Notes: generated from the letters alone by a model not told the origin. DNA of 45,756 nucleotides from an uncultured Ruminococcus sp. (GCA_947345935.1 CAMZZN010000017.1:1-45756); one strand, 5' to 3'; numbered from the stretch's first letter, positions 7,617-16,482 are shown. Translations and numbers: made by a program.

Positions 7617-8909
7617 ATGGCAACAGGCAGACAAAAGAAACAAACAACCTTCAATCAGCTATGGAAAACCTTTGTGGGTGAAGGAAGAAACAGCGATCTC
7701 AGCCTTTCCTTTTTTGCTTATGTAATGATACTTCTTGTGGTCGGCATTGTAATGATGTCATCCGCAAGCTATGCCTGGGCATACAGCGAACACGGCGGTG
7801 ACGGTCTCTATTATGCGAAAAATCAGGCAAAAAATGCTGTTATTGGTTTTATAGCTCTTATTTTCTTTATGAAAATGGATTATCACAATCTGAAAAATAT
7901 CAAGCTTCCAGTCATAAAGAAGTTCAATATAGCCGGACTTCTTTATTTTCTCGGCGCTGTTCTGCTTGTAGTCGTGTTGTTTTTCGGAAGCGACGAAGGC
8001 GGTACTATGGGCGCTAAAAGATGGCTTTCTCTTGGCTCGTCCCTGAGCTTCCAGCCGTCTGAGGTGGCAAAGCTTGCAATTATCATTTTTTTCGCATACA
8101 GTATGGAGCGTGACGGTAAGAAAATGGATAATTTCCGGGTGGGAATCGTAAAATACGCTTTTCTTATGGGTATATATGCATTCCTGCTTTTTCTGGAACC
8201 GCATTTGTCCGGTATCATTCTTGTGGCTTCAATTTCAGTAGCAATGATACTCTGCGGCGGCGCAAACAGGAAGCAGTTTCTTGTTCTGGGAACATCAGTG
8301 CTTGCTGCTGCGGTAATAATTATCGTTGTTCAGGCGAATATACCTGAAAGCTATGTTTCGGTCAGAATAAAGTCCTGGCAGAATCCTTTTGCCGACGTGC
8401 TTAACGATACCTGGCAGACTGCTAATTCAATTATAGCTATTGGTTCGGGCGGACTTTTCGGTCTGGGTCTTGGAAATTCACGTCAGAAGTATCTTTATCT
8501 TCCTGAAACAAAAAACGACTTTGTTTTTCCTATCGTCTGCGAGGAACTGGGATTTATTGGAGCTCTGGCTATAATTCTTGTTTTCTTCCTTCTTGTAGTC
8601 GAGGGCTTTTCGATCGCAGTGCGCTGTAAGGATCGCTTCGGAATGTTAATTGCTGTCGGAATCACAACACAGATCGGTATACAGACAGTACTGAATCTGG
8701 CGGTTGTAAGCAATCTTATCCCCAATACGGGAATCAGTCTGCCGTTTTTCAGCTACGGCGGCACGGCTCTTATAATGCAGCTTGCCGAAATGGGGATCAT
8801 GTTGAATATTTCTCAGCAAAGATACTATCCCGAGGAACACAGGGCAAAGAAGAAAAAATCTGTCCAGAAGCAGAAAAAAACTTTATCAGACGGAAGAACG
8901 TCAGCGTAA
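7617..8909 (+). CDS. ftsW: SEDS peptidoglycan glycosyltransferase FtsW
   Basis: FtsW polymerises lipid II into glycan strands at the septum, working with a class B penicillin-binding protein such as the one encoded upstream. The 430-residue protein has about ten membrane segments, an early short cytoplasmic region, the KRWLSLG...FQPSE motif of SEDS proteins (near residues 135-150), and the NTGISLPFFSYGG-type motif near residue 373. The ATG at 7617 is chosen because AGGAAAGGAG lies 7 bases before it; an 18-codon upstream extension is open but has no ribosome binding site. A basic Lys-rich tail of about 25 residues ends the protein. Confidence 0.94.
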   Translation: MATGRQKKQTTFNQLWKTFVGEGRNSDLSLSFFAYVMILLVVGIVMMSSASYAWAYSEHGGDGLYYAKNQAKNAVIGFIALIFFMKMDYHNLKNIKLPVIKKFNIAGLLYFLGAVLLVVVLFFGSDEGGTMGAKRWLSLGSSLSFQPSEVAKLAIIIFFAYSMERDGKKMDNFRVGIVKYAFLMGIYAFLLFLEPHLSGIILVASISVAMILCGGANRKQFLVLGTSVLAAAVIIIVVQANIPESYVSVRIKSWQNPFADVLNDTWQTANSIIAIGSGGLFGLGLGNSRQKYLYLPETKNDFVFPIVCEELGFIGALAIILVFFLLVVEGFSIAVRCKDRFGMLIAVGITTQIGIQTVLNLAVVSNLIPNTGISLPFFSYGGTALIMQLAEMGIMLNISQQRYYPEEHRAKKKKSVQKQKKTLSDGRTSA

Positions 8910-8939
8910 TGCGCCAGAACTTATCAGAAAGGTGACAAT

Positions 8940-10070
8940 ATGAAAGTACTCATCGCCTGCGGAGGCACGGGAGGACATATCAATCCCGGTCTTGCTATTG
9001 CAGATATAATCAAGAAAAAATATCCCGACTCCGAATTCCTTTTTGCAGGAACGCCAAGGGGCATGGAATCCACGCTTGTGCCGAAAGCCGGCTACAGAAT
9101 TGAAACCATCAAGGTGGCGGGATTTCAGAGAAAGATATCGTTTGAGAATATCGGAAGAAACGCCAAGGCGCTTGCGTATCTGGCAGTTTCAGGAAAGCGT
9201 GCAAAAGAGATAATCAAGGGATTTTCTCCGGATATCGCTATAGGCACAGGCGGATATGCCGCCGGTCCCGTAATACGTAAGGCAGCAAAAATGGGTATTC
9301 CCACTGCTATACATGAACAGAACGCCTATCCCGGAGTTACAAACAGACTTCTTTCAAAAGAAGTTGATTACGTTATGCTTACGGTAATAGAGGCTCTGGA
9401 ATTCATGGATAAGAGTAAGTTTGAATACAGTGTAACGGGACTTCCGGTAAGAAGTAATATCAATTCTGTCAGCAAATCTGAAGCAAGAAAAAAGCTTGGT
9501 TTTGACGACAGTTTCACGATTCTCTCTTTTGGCGGAAGTCTGGGGGCTGGATGTATAAACGACACTATGACCGAGACCGTCAGGTGGCACGTCCGGAATG
9601 GATTGAAGATCAATCATATTCACGGCTACGGCGGTATGGGAAAGGATACTTTTCCGAAAGCAATGGAAGAATCAGGAATTCCGCTGAAAAGCAGCCGTCT
9701 GCGTATAACCGAGTACATAAACGACATGGATGTATGTCTTGCAGCTGCCGATCTGGTCATCTGTCGTTCGGGGGCGTCAACTCTTGCGGAACTTGAATCG
9801 GCAGGAAAGGCTTCGATACTTATTCCTTCTCCTATTGTTGCAGGTAATCATCAGTATCACAACGCTATGGTACTCGGAAAAGCGGGAGCGGCCGTTGTCA
9901 TCGAGCAGAAAGACGTTACAAATGAAAAGATTATCAGTGAGATAGAGCGGCTGTATAATTCGCCGGATACCATTGAGATAATGTCGCAGTGTGCCGCTGA
10001 TCTTCATCTCAGCGATATAAATGAACGCATACTTGAAGTAGTTGAAAAGCTGTTGAAAAAGCGCAGCTAA
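8940..10070 (+). CDS. murG: UDP-N-acetylglucosamine--lipid I N-acetylglucosaminyltransferase MurG
   Basis: MurG adds GlcNAc to lipid I to give lipid II at the inner face of the membrane. The 376 residues begin with the GGTGGH loop (8-13) of the acceptor-binding half, continue with IGTGGYAAGPV and IHEQNAYPG, and include the C-half loop GGSLGA and the ICRSGASTLAELES segment that binds the UDP sugar. Length and motif order are normal. The ATG at 8940 is preceded by AGAAAGGTG. It lies 30 bases after ftsW and 58 before murA. Confidence 0.96.
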   Translation: MKVLIACGGTGGHINPGLAIADIIKKKYPDSEFLFAGTPRGMESTLVPKAGYRIETIKVAGFQRKISFENIGRNAKALAYLAVSGKRAKEIIKGFSPDIAIGTGGYAAGPVIRKAAKMGIPTAIHEQNAYPGVTNRLLSKEVDYVMLTVIEALEFMDKSKFEYSVTGLPVRSNINSVSKSEARKKLGFDDSFTILSFGGSLGAGCINDTMTETVRWHVRNGLKINHIHGYGGMGKDTFPKAMEESGIPLKSSRLRITEYINDMDVCLAAADLVICRSGASTLAELESAGKASILIPSPIVAGNHQYHNAMVLGKAGAAVVIEQKDVTNEKIISEIERLYNSPDTIEIMSQCAADLHLSDINERILEVVEKLLKKRS

Positions 10071-10128
10071 GAATTCACACATACCCTGCCCGCAGCATAA
10101 TATACAAAAAATGCTGTGAGGTGGTATA

Positions 10129-11388
10129 ATGCAGAAATTGATTATAAACGGCGGCAGACGTCTCAGAGGAGAGCTGTCACTCCAGGGCAGCAAAAACAGC
10201 GCTTTGCCCATAATGGCAGCTTCACTGCTTTGCAGAGGAGAGTGTACGCTCCATAACTGCCCTAAGCTTACTGATGTATATTCTGCCGCAAGAATACTTA
10301 ATTGTGTGGGATGCAGGTGTAATTTTTCAGGGAATACGGCTGTTATCGACTCGTCGGTGATAAGCGAAACGGTTATTTCCGAATCTCTGATGCGTGAAAT
10401 GCGATCCTCGATCATTTTTATGGGTGCAATGCTGGGAAGCACAGGTGAATGTTCCGTAAGCGTGCCGGGTGGGTGTGAACTTGGTCCCCGTCCTATTGAT
10501 ATGCATCTTGCTGCACTGCGGAAAATGGGGGTGGATATTCGTGACGGAGGCGGCAGGATAGTATGCAGAACTCAGTCGGGAAGCGCAAGAGGGGCAAGGA
10601 TCTCCCTTTCATTCCCGTCTGTGGGAGCAACGGAAAACATTATTCTTTGCGCTGTTACGGCAGAGGGAGAGACTGTTATCAACAATGCGGCAAGAGAACC
10701 GGAAATCTGCGATTTGTGCGGTTTTCTGCGAGCCTGCGGCGCTGATATTTCCGGGGACGGGGAGAGCAGGATAGTAGTCAAGGGGAAAAAAAGACTTCAT
10801 GGCTGCGAATACCGCATCATGCCGGATCGTATAGCAGGGGCTACCTATCTTTCCATGACTGCCGCCACAAGAGGAGAGATCATACTTACAAATGCCTGCG
10901 TCGCTGAAATGGAACCGTTTCTGTCAGTACTGGAGCAGACCGGATGCAGTATATATACAAGAGACGACAGGATCTATCTGCGGAGCGGCTCAAGACTAAA
11001 GGCGGTCAGGGACAGGATACGGACAATGCCTCATCCCGGATTCCCGACGGATGCTCAGGCGGTGCTTATGGCTGCGCTGATAACGGCGGAGGGTACGAGC
11101 GTATTTGAGGAAAATATTTTTAACTGCCGTTACCGTCATACTGACGCCTTGGTAAAAATGGGGGCTGATATACAGGTTCTTGGAAAGGCCGCTATTATAA
11201 AAGGTGTTCCGTCTCTGAGCGGTGCGGCTGTTGAAGCGACTGATCTTCGTGGAGGTGCGGCTATGGCAGCGGCAGCTCTTTCGGCAGAGGGAATGTCGGA
11301 GATCAGTCGTATATCTCACATAGACAGAGGTTACGAAAAAATTGAAGAAGCTGTCAGAAAGCTGGGCGGTGATATAGTCCGCATCTGA
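10129..11388 (+). CDS. murA: UDP-N-acetylglucosamine 1-carboxyvinyltransferase MurA
   Basis: MurA makes the first committed peptidoglycan precursor by transferring enolpyruvate from PEP to UDP-GlcNAc. In the 419-residue protein the conserved Lys-Asn pair is at 22-23 and the catalytic loop PGGCELGPRP holds Cys116, the residue that is attacked by fosfomycin in sensitive enzymes. A PTDAQA motif with the catalytic Asp is near residue 305. GAGGTGG precedes the ATG at 10129. A small hairpin (CAGCAT 10093-10098 with ATGCTG 10111-10116) sits just before the ribosome binding site. Clostridia often have two murA copies; this is the one in the dcw cluster. Confidence 0.93.
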   Translation: MQKLIINGGRRLRGELSLQGSKNSALPIMAASLLCRGECTLHNCPKLTDVYSAARILNCVGCRCNFSGNTAVIDSSVISETVISESLMREMRSSIIFMGAMLGSTGECSVSVPGGCELGPRPIDMHLAALRKMGVDIRDGGGRIVCRTQSGSARGARISLSFPSVGATENIILCAVTAEGETVINNAAREPEICDLCGFLRACGADISGDGESRIVVKGKKRLHGCEYRIMPDRIAGATYLSMTAATRGEIILTNACVAEMEPFLSVLEQTGCSIYTRDDRIYLRSGSRLKAVRDRIRTMPHPGFPTDAQAVLMAALITAEGTSVFEENIFNCRYRHTDALVKMGADIQVLGKAAIIKGVPSLSGAAVEATDLRGGAAMAAAALSAEGMSEISRISHIDRGYEKIEEAVRKLGGDIVRI

Positions 11389-11405
11389 CTGTATATGGAG
11401 ATAAT

Positions 11406-12452
11406 ATGAAAGACGTTGAGAAAAGAAATGTAGAGCGGAATAACAGCCGCAAGCGTACAAGACGCCGAAGCCGCTGGAATAATCTTTACGGATTGGCAGT
11501 TGTACTGATAGTACTTACGGTAGGTATTACAATTAGTTATACATTTTTATTTAATCTGAATGAGATACGGGTCTCGGGAGAGTCCGATATGTACTCCGCA
11601 GAAGAAATAGTTAATGCGGCGGGCATAGAAAAGGGGGATAATCTTCTGAGACTCGATTCCGAAAAAAGTGAAAAGAAAATACTGGACAAGCTGCTTTATG
11701 TTGAAACTGCCAAGGTCAAAAGAAAATTTCCGTCCTCAGTAGAGATTAAAGTGACACGCTGCATTCCTGCGTATAATGTTTTTTACAATGACGGCAGCGG
11801 CGTTCTTCTGGTGAGCAAGAAGGGGAAGATTCTTGACAATAGCAGTGGTTCTGACGTATCAAACGGACTGCCTGTAATTTACGGTTATGAGCCCTCCGTT
11901 CTTACTGCCGGAAAACTGATCTCAACAGAAAACGATCGTAAGAAAGAAGCGTTTGACGAACTTATAACCTGTCTTGGAACAAAAGGTGACAGTGATATAA
12001 CCGCAGTTGATATGACAGATGAATTTAGCGTTGTAGTTACTTACAAGAACGGAATGATCTTTCGTATGGGAGGATGCAGTGATGTTGAATATAAGCTGAA
12101 TCTTGCTGAAAGCGTAATGCAGGACGAATCTATAAGAGGAAAAAAAGGCTATCTTACGATGATAGGCACAAATCAGTGCAGTTTCAGAATAACCGACCGA
12201 CCAGCTGATGTTCCCGGTGGAACAGGCAGTCAGAATACGGGCGGCGTTCAGGAAAGCAGTGTTCCGGCAGGAGAGTCAAATCCGGATCAGGAAGCGCTTT
12301 TTGAAGAACATAATAATCCGGTCAGTCAGCCGGAAACTACTTCACAGGCAGATCAGCAGCAGGGGGATATTTACGGTCAGACCTGGGACGACGGTACGGT
12401 ACAAGCTGGAGACGCTGGTACAAATCAGACCTGGGATAATGGTGGATATTGA
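11406..12452 (+). CDS. ftsQ: Cell division protein FtsQ/DivIB
   Basis: DivIB/FtsQ is the bitopic division protein that joins FtsL and its partner at the septum. The 348 residues show a very basic N-terminus, a membrane segment at about 27-50, and a POTRA domain starting with FNLNEIRVSGES (about 49-120), then the FtsQ beta domain. The last 75-80 residues are a low-complexity extracytoplasmic tail rich in Gln, Gly, Asp and Thr, with QTWDDG and QTWDNG near the end; this tail is unusual in length. It starts 17 bases after murA with GGAGATAAT before the ATG. Confidence 0.85.
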   Translation: MKDVEKRNVERNNSRKRTRRRSRWNNLYGLAVVLIVLTVGITISYTFLFNLNEIRVSGESDMYSAEEIVNAAGIEKGDNLLRLDSEKSEKKILDKLLYVETAKVKRKFPSSVEIKVTRCIPAYNVFYNDGSGVLLVSKKGKILDNSSGSDVSNGLPVIYGYEPSVLTAGKLISTENDRKKEAFDELITCLGTKGDSDITAVDMTDEFSVVVTYKNGMIFRMGGCSDVEYKLNLAESVMQDESIRGKKGYLTMIGTNQCSFRITDRPADVPGGTGSQNTGGVQESSVPAGESNPDQEALFEEHNNPVSQPETTSQADQQQGDIYGQTWDDGTVQAGDAGTNQTWDNGGY

Positions 12453-12532
12453 TAGATATTTGTGAAAAATAGCTTAAAATCATGCACAGCTATTGTTAAA
12501 TGTGCTGAAATTTGAAAACTTTAAATTATAAC

Positions 12533-12561
12533 TTGCAAAAAAGCAGATATTATGCTAAAAT
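12533..12561 (+). promoter_or_regulatory. Promoter of ftsZ
   Basis: TTGCAA (12533-12538) and TAAAAT (12556-12561) are separated by 17 bases, with a TGC directly before the -10 (extended -10). It lies in the 182-base gap between divIB and ftsZ. A 7-bp hairpin (12468-12474 with 12488-12494) precedes it and may weakly end the upstream transcript. Confidence 0.7.
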
Positions 12562-12634
12562 AATAAGTGTATTTATAGTGTGTAATCATGTTTGGTTAAA
12601 TATACAGGATAATACAAGTAGGAGGAGTTTTACA

Positions 12635-13756
12635 ATGTCTGATTTCAATTACGAAGAATCGCTTGAACCCGATGTAAATATAAAGGTCATCGGTGTGGGC
12701 GGCGGCGGCGGAAATGCCGTGAACTGCATGGTCGATTCAGGAGTAAGTAATATTGAATATATTGCAGTCAATACTGATGCAAAGGCTCTTAACAAGTCGA
12801 GAGCTACAACAAGGATCCCGATCGGCGCAAAGCTTACAAAGGGCAGAGGCGCCGGAAATAAGCCCGAAATCGGTCAGAGAAGCGCAGAAGAAAACCGTGA
12901 TGAGATCGAGACGCATCTTAAAGGCGCCGATATGATTTTCATTACTGCCGGTATGGGCGGCGGTACAGGTACAGGCGCAGCTCCTGTAGTTGCAAAAATA
13001 GCTAAGGAAATGGATATTCTGACAGTCGCTGTCGTTACAAAGCCTTTTCTTTTTGAGAGGGAGCAGAAAATGGCTCAGGCTGAAAAAGGTATCGCAGAAC
13101 TGAAGAAGTATGTTGACTCCCTTATCGTTATTCCGAATGAAAGACTTCTCGTAGGTCTGGACAAGCCTTTGACAATGATGCAGTCTTTCGCTCTTTCTGA
13201 CGATGTTCTCAAGACGGGCGTAAAGAGCATTTCTGACCTTATTGTCGAAGAAGGTTACATAAATCTTGATTTTGCAGATGTCTCAACAATCATGAAGGGC
13301 GCAGGTTACGCTCACATGGCTATAGGTCACGGTTCCGGAAAGGACAAGGCAAGAGATGCTGCAAACGCTGTTATTTCCAGTCCGCTGCTTGAGACTTCTA
13401 TTTCAGGTGCTAAGAGGCTTCTTATCAATATCGCTATGTCCGAGGATATTCTTTCATCCGATGTTGACGCCGCTACAAAGATGATAACAGATACGGCGGC
13501 TGACGGAGTTGAATTTATTTTTGGTACTGCATTCAAGGAAGATATGCAGGATGAGATGACTATTACTGTTATTGCTGCCGGATTTGAAGAGGAAGATGTA
13601 GTTCCGGGGGCTGATGAAACTTCTTCTGAAGAAGATGTTATCCAGATCGATAATCCCCTTATTGACGGTCTTGGACTGAACGGAAGCGCTCCGAAGAGCA
13701 CGTCTGCAAATCAGGATTACGATCTTGACGATATTTTCAAAATGTTGGGCAACTGA
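12635..13756 (+). CDS. ftsZ: Cell division protein FtsZ
   Basis: FtsZ is the tubulin-like GTPase that forms the cytokinetic ring. The 373-residue protein has the [10 protein letters not shown] loop near the start and the tubulin signature [10 protein letters not shown] near residue 108, with the T7-type NLDFADV loop near residue 210. The C-terminal linker is short, and the end, [13 protein letters not shown], differs from the common D-I-P-x-F-L-R-R peptide that binds FtsA or SepF. ftsA is not in the cluster. The ATG at 12635 follows GTAGGAGGAG; an upstream open extension lacks a ribosome binding site and overlaps the promoter. Confidence 0.97.
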   Translation: MSDFNYEESLEPDVNIKVIGVGGGGGNAVNCMVDSGVSNIEYIAVNTDAKALNKSRATTRIPIGAKLTKGRGAGNKPEIGQRSAEENRDEIETHLKGADMIFITAGMGGGTGTGAAPVVAKIAKEMDILTVAVVTKPFLFEREQKMAQAEKGIAELKKYVDSLIVIPNERLLVGLDKPLTMMQSFALSDDVLKTGVKSISDLIVEEGYINLDFADVSTIMKGAGYAHMAIGHGSGKDKARDAANAVISSPLLETSISGAKRLLINIAMSEDILSSDVDAATKMITDTAADGVEFIFGTAFKEDMQDEMTITVIAAGFEEEDVVPGADETSSEEDVIQIDNPLIDGLGLNGSAPKSTSANQDYDLDDIFKMLGN

Positions 13757-13769
13757 TGTGATTGATTCG

Positions 13770-13799
13770 GCGGTTTCTCTTACAGGGAAGCCGCTTTTT
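13770..13799 (+). terminator. Terminator after ftsZ
   Basis: GCGGTTTCTC (13770-13779) pairs with GGGAAGCCGC (13785-13794), a 10-bp stem with two G-T pairs and a TTACA loop, followed by TTTTT. It closes the dcw cluster. Confidence 0.8.
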
Positions 13800-13904
13800 G
13801 TCGTATGCGGATAATTTTTGAGATTATTACTATCTGTATAAAAAGCTCTTTTTATTTTATATTAAGTGCACTAAAATCAGCATGAAAATTCTACAGATTA
13901 ATAG

Positions 13905-13933
13905 TTGAAATTTTATGTTGAATATGCTATAAT
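13905..13933 (+). promoter_or_regulatory. Promoter of the DivIVA-like gene
   Basis: TTGAAA (13905-13910) and TATAAT (13928-13933) are 17 bases apart, with a TGC before the -10. This is close to consensus and shares the TATGCTAtAAT core with the ftsZ promoter. Confidence 0.75.
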
Positions 13934-14003
13934 TATTAAAAGGCATATTATTTCCTTGAATATATTCAAACCTCGTTCATTCGAGGGGAAATGGAGTTTT
14001 ACA

Positions 14004-15557
14004 ATGGCAGAATCAACAATCTTAAGAGAAACTAAAGGTATGCAAAAGGGATTCGTCAAGGAAGACGTTATGGCTTACATAGACGAACTTAATTCCAGAA
14101 TAGTTTCCCTGGAGGACGAGATTAAAAAAGGCGCACCTGCAAGCAATGTGGATCAGCAGGAAATTATCAAATATCGCAATCAGGTAGATAATCTTCAGGA
14201 AAAGCTCAACGCTTCAAATAATGCGCTCAGGGCGGCAAAGAAAGAAAATGAGGAACTTCAGAAGCAACACGAATCTGATCAGAACCTTATTAATCAGTTG
14301 AAGGCAGGCGGACCAGGCGCAGCGGCCGCTGCGGCTCAGTCCAATTCCCAGACAGCTGCGGCTCTTGAAGCGGCAAAGAAAGAGATCGATAAGCTTAAAG
14401 CACAGCTACAGGAAGCTCAGAAGAAAGAACCTGCGGCTGCTCCTCAGCAGCAGAATGCACAGGCTGCTGCGGCTCTTGAGGCAGCCAAGAAGGAAATTGA
14501 CAAACTCAGAGCACAGCTCAAAGAAGCTCAGTCAAATCCGTCGGCAGCTCCGCAGGTGGCAGCACCGGCAGAACAGGCTGCAAATAACGCTGAACTTGCC
14601 AAGACAAAGCAGGAGATTTCCAGACTTACAAGCGAGTTAGGCAGCAAAGCAAAAGAGATTGCAGAGCGAGACAAGACTATCGCTCAGATTAATAAGGAGA
14701 AAGATGAAGTCGCTTCTCAGATCAAGGATAAGGATGCTGAGATTAATAAGCTCAACAGCGAGATCGTTACACTTAAAGAAAGCGCTAATGATCCGACAGC
14801 TCAGATGGGGCTTATTTTTGCAGAAGCTCAGAAAACAGTCAATATGCTTAAAACTCAGGCTAAGACCGAGGCTGACAAGACAATGGCAGATGCAAATGAA
14901 AAGGCAGAAGCAATTCTGCGTGAAGCTAATTCAAAGGCAGAAAAGACTATTAATGACGCAAATGTTACTGCTGAAGCCTGCATAAAGGAAGCAAACGATC
15001 AGGCAAAGGCTACTGTCAATGATGCAAACAAGCATGCTGATAAGGTTAACGAGATGTCCTCTACTGTAAGATCAATGCTTCTTAATGAGATTGAAAGCGT
15101 GAATGTTAAATTCAATGATATCTCTTCTGTTCTCGGTCGTCTTACAAGTCAGGCAACTGATCGTATGAGCGAGGCACAGCTTATTATAGGAGAGGCAAAA
15201 AAGTCTGTAAGTTCCGGAGATACTGTTAAGAAAGCAGAAGCTCCCAAGGCTGATTTTAAGGCATCTGAGGCACCAAAAGCTACTTTTGCCGACCTTGGAA
15301 AGAATGGTTCATCATCTATGGATTCAAGAAAGTCTGCCGCTGACGCATCAGATCCTTTTGCAAGCATCGGTTCGGCAGGATCGTATGCAAGTAAGAATCA
15401 TGGATATAATAATAATGCAGGAGCTTCGCACAGCAAGCCGGCATCTGCACCGCAGCCTAAGCAAACTCCTTCTCCAAAGAAGAATAATTTCAGTTTTGAT
15501 ATGGAAGCTCTTTTAAAGGCAGCTGAAGAGGAAGCAGCTAAGAATCCCGAAGAATAA
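14004..15557 (+). CDS. DivIVA-like coiled-coil protein
   Basis: A 517-residue, very Ala-, Lys- and Glu-rich protein. Its N-terminus (about residues 1-40) resembles the DivIVA membrane-binding domain: a KGF..EDVMAYID segment followed directly by a coiled coil. The middle is long coiled coil containing a tandem duplication: ALEAAKKEIDKLKAQLQEAQ is repeated with few changes after about 38 residues. A second helical region (about 275-360) has short EA-rich repeats ending in AxDAN. The C-terminal 120 residues are Ser/Pro/Lys-rich and look disordered. DivIVA proteins mark curved membrane at poles and septa; such a role is inferred from the N-terminus and its place beside ftsZ. The ATG at 14004 follows AATGGAG. 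Confidence 0.7.
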   Translation: MAESTILRETKGMQKGFVKEDVMAYIDELNSRIVSLEDEIKKGAPASNVDQQEIIKYRNQVDNLQEKLNASNNALRAAKKENEELQKQHESDQNLINQLKAGGPGAAAAAAQSNSQTAAALEAAKKEIDKLKAQLQEAQKKEPAAAPQQQNAQAAAALEAAKKEIDKLRAQLKEAQSNPSAAPQVAAPAEQAANNAELAKTKQEISRLTSELGSKAKEIAERDKTIAQINKEKDEVASQIKDKDAEINKLNSEIVTLKESANDPTAQMGLIFAEAQKTVNMLKTQAKTEADKTMADANEKAEAILREANSKAEKTINDANVTAEACIKEANDQAKATVNDANKHADKVNEMSSTVRSMLLNEIESVNVKFNDISSVLGRLTSQATDRMSEAQLIIGEAKKSVSSGDTVKKAEAPKADFKASEAPKATFADLGKNGSSSMDSRKSAADASDPFASIGSAGSYASKNHGYNNNAGASHSKPASAPQPKQTPSPKKNNFSFDMEALLKAAEEEAAKNPEE

Positions 15558-15564
15558 GCATTTT

Positions 15565-15628
15565 CAGGATCCCGCACGATCCGGATTTCCGGATCTGCGG
15601 ATGGATCCTGCTACTTTCCTTTTTCCGG
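15565..15628 (+). terminator. Long terminator hairpin after the DivIVA-like gene
   Basis: A three-part stem: CAGGATC (15565-15571) with GATCCTG (15604-15610), CCGCA (15572-15576) with TGCGG (15596-15600), and GATCCGG (15578-15584) with CCGGATC (15589-15595) around an ATTT loop. A pyrimidine tract with TTTCCTTTTT follows. Confidence 0.75.
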
Positions 15629-15644
15629 GGAGTATGTTTCTTCG

Positions 15645-15725
15645 GATCAGATACGGCCGTGTAGCTTAAAAAGAGCGTTGAATTTCAAAGGTGCTGGTGC
15701 AAGTCCAACCGTGGTCAAAATATAA
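15645..15725 (+). promoter_or_regulatory. Possible structured leader of the zinc-ribbon gene
   Basis: The 130 bases before the zinc-ribbon gene contain a segment (about 15688-15715) in which GGT and TGG pair with CCA and ACC around a TGCAAGT loop. The loop and flanks resemble the P4-L4 part of cobalamin riboswitches, but the rest of that riboswitch, including the GCCACTG-type segment, was not found. The resemblance may be chance. No promoter with both elements was identified here. Confidence 0.2.
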
Positions 15726-15743
15726 TAAGAGAGGTATATGAAA

Positions 15744-16019
15744 ATGTACGAAGACAAGACATTAGTCTGCAAAGAATGTGGAAATGAATTTATTTTTTCC
15801 GCAGGAGAGCAGGAATTTTACGCAGAAAAGGGTTTTGTAAACGAACCACAGAGATGTAAGGCTTGCCGCAGCGCCAGAAAAAATTCTGGAAGAACCGAAC
15901 GTGTAATGTATACAGCTGTATGTGCTTCATGCGGCGGAGAAGCAAAGGTTCGTTTTGAACCCAGAGAAGGCAGACCTGTTTATTGCAGCGAGTGCTACAC
16001 AAAAATGAACCAGGCTTAA
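15744..16019 (+). CDS. Zinc-ribbon protein (zf-trcl type)
   Basis: A small protein of 91 residues beginning MYEDKTLVCKECG. It has four Cys pairs: CKEC and CKAC in the first half, CASC and CSEC in the second, enough for two zinc ribbons. The first half, with GEQEFYAEKGF between the pairs, matches a probable zinc-ribbon family common in clostridia. The function is unknown; nucleic-acid or protein binding is plausible. The ATG at 15744 is 9 bases after AGAGAGG and gives the usual family N-terminus; the ATG at 15738 is only 3 bases from it. Confidence 0.8.
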   Translation: MYEDKTLVCKECGNEFIFSAGEQEFYAEKGFVNEPQRCKACRSARKNSGRTERVMYTAVCASCGGEAKVRFEPREGRPVYCSECYTKMNQA

Positions 16020-16036
16020 TCATTATAAGTCATCTT

Positions 16037-16065
16037 GGCACAGTCGGGCGTATTCCGGCTGTGCC
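16037..16065 (+). repeat. Hairpin after the zinc-ribbon gene
   Basis: GGCACAGTCGG (16037-16047) pairs with CCGGCTGTGCC (16055-16065), an 11-bp stem with one G-T pair and a 7-base loop. It lies 17 bases after the stop codon. No T run follows, so it may protect the 3' end rather than act as a classical terminator. Confidence 0.5.
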
Positions 16066-16219
16066 CGGAGAGGTCATTACTGTATGCCGATATACTTCAC
16101 TTGTTACAGACCGGATGGGCGAAAAGCTGTATCTGTGAGTTTTTGCAGGATGACTCCGGCAGAATGTCACAGGGACAGCGTCCCTTATTTATGTCAAACA
16201 ATCGAAAGGATGAATTGAA

Positions 16220-16420
16220 ATGCAGGTTACAAAAGAAACTATTATCGGGGATATTCTTGATGCTGATTTTGAAGTAGCGCCCTTTTTTCTTGAAATAGGA
16301 ATGCATTGTCTCGGATGCCCCGCTTCAAGGGGAGAATCAATTGAGGATGCGTGCGCCGTTCACGGAACTGATCCGGATGCTCTCGTTGAAAAGCTCAACG
16401 CTTATTTTGCTTCTAAGTAA
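16220..16420 (+). CDS. DUF1858 redox-disulfide protein
   Basis: A 66-residue protein of the DUF1858 family (hybrid-cluster-protein-associated redox disulfide domain). It starts with a VTKETIIGDILD-type segment and has the characteristic CLGCPAS motif with two cysteines (residues 31 and 34), followed by an Ala-rich helix. In the family the Cys pair is thought to be redox active, but the substrate is unknown. GAAAGGATG precedes the ATG at 16220. A small hairpin (16171-16176 with 16180-16185) sits upstream. Confidence 0.85.
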   Translation: MQVTKETIIGDILDADFEVAPFFLEIGMHCLGCPASRGESIEDACAVHGTDPDALVEKLNAYFASK

Positions 16421-16430
16421 TTATGTTTCG

Positions 16431-16466
16431 GCGTGCTGTGATCGATGCGGCACGCTGTTATTTTTT
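16431..16466 (+). terminator. Terminator after the DUF1858 gene
   Basis: GCGTGC (16431-16436) pairs with GCACGC (16450-16455) and is followed by TGTTATTTTTT. Confidence 0.65.
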
Positions 16467-16482
16467 GATAAGAGGTGCATAA

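Noticed and set aside
15721..15726. TATAAT just before the zinc-ribbon gene as a -10 box
   Set aside because: No -35 at a suitable distance, and transcription would start at or after the ribosome binding site.
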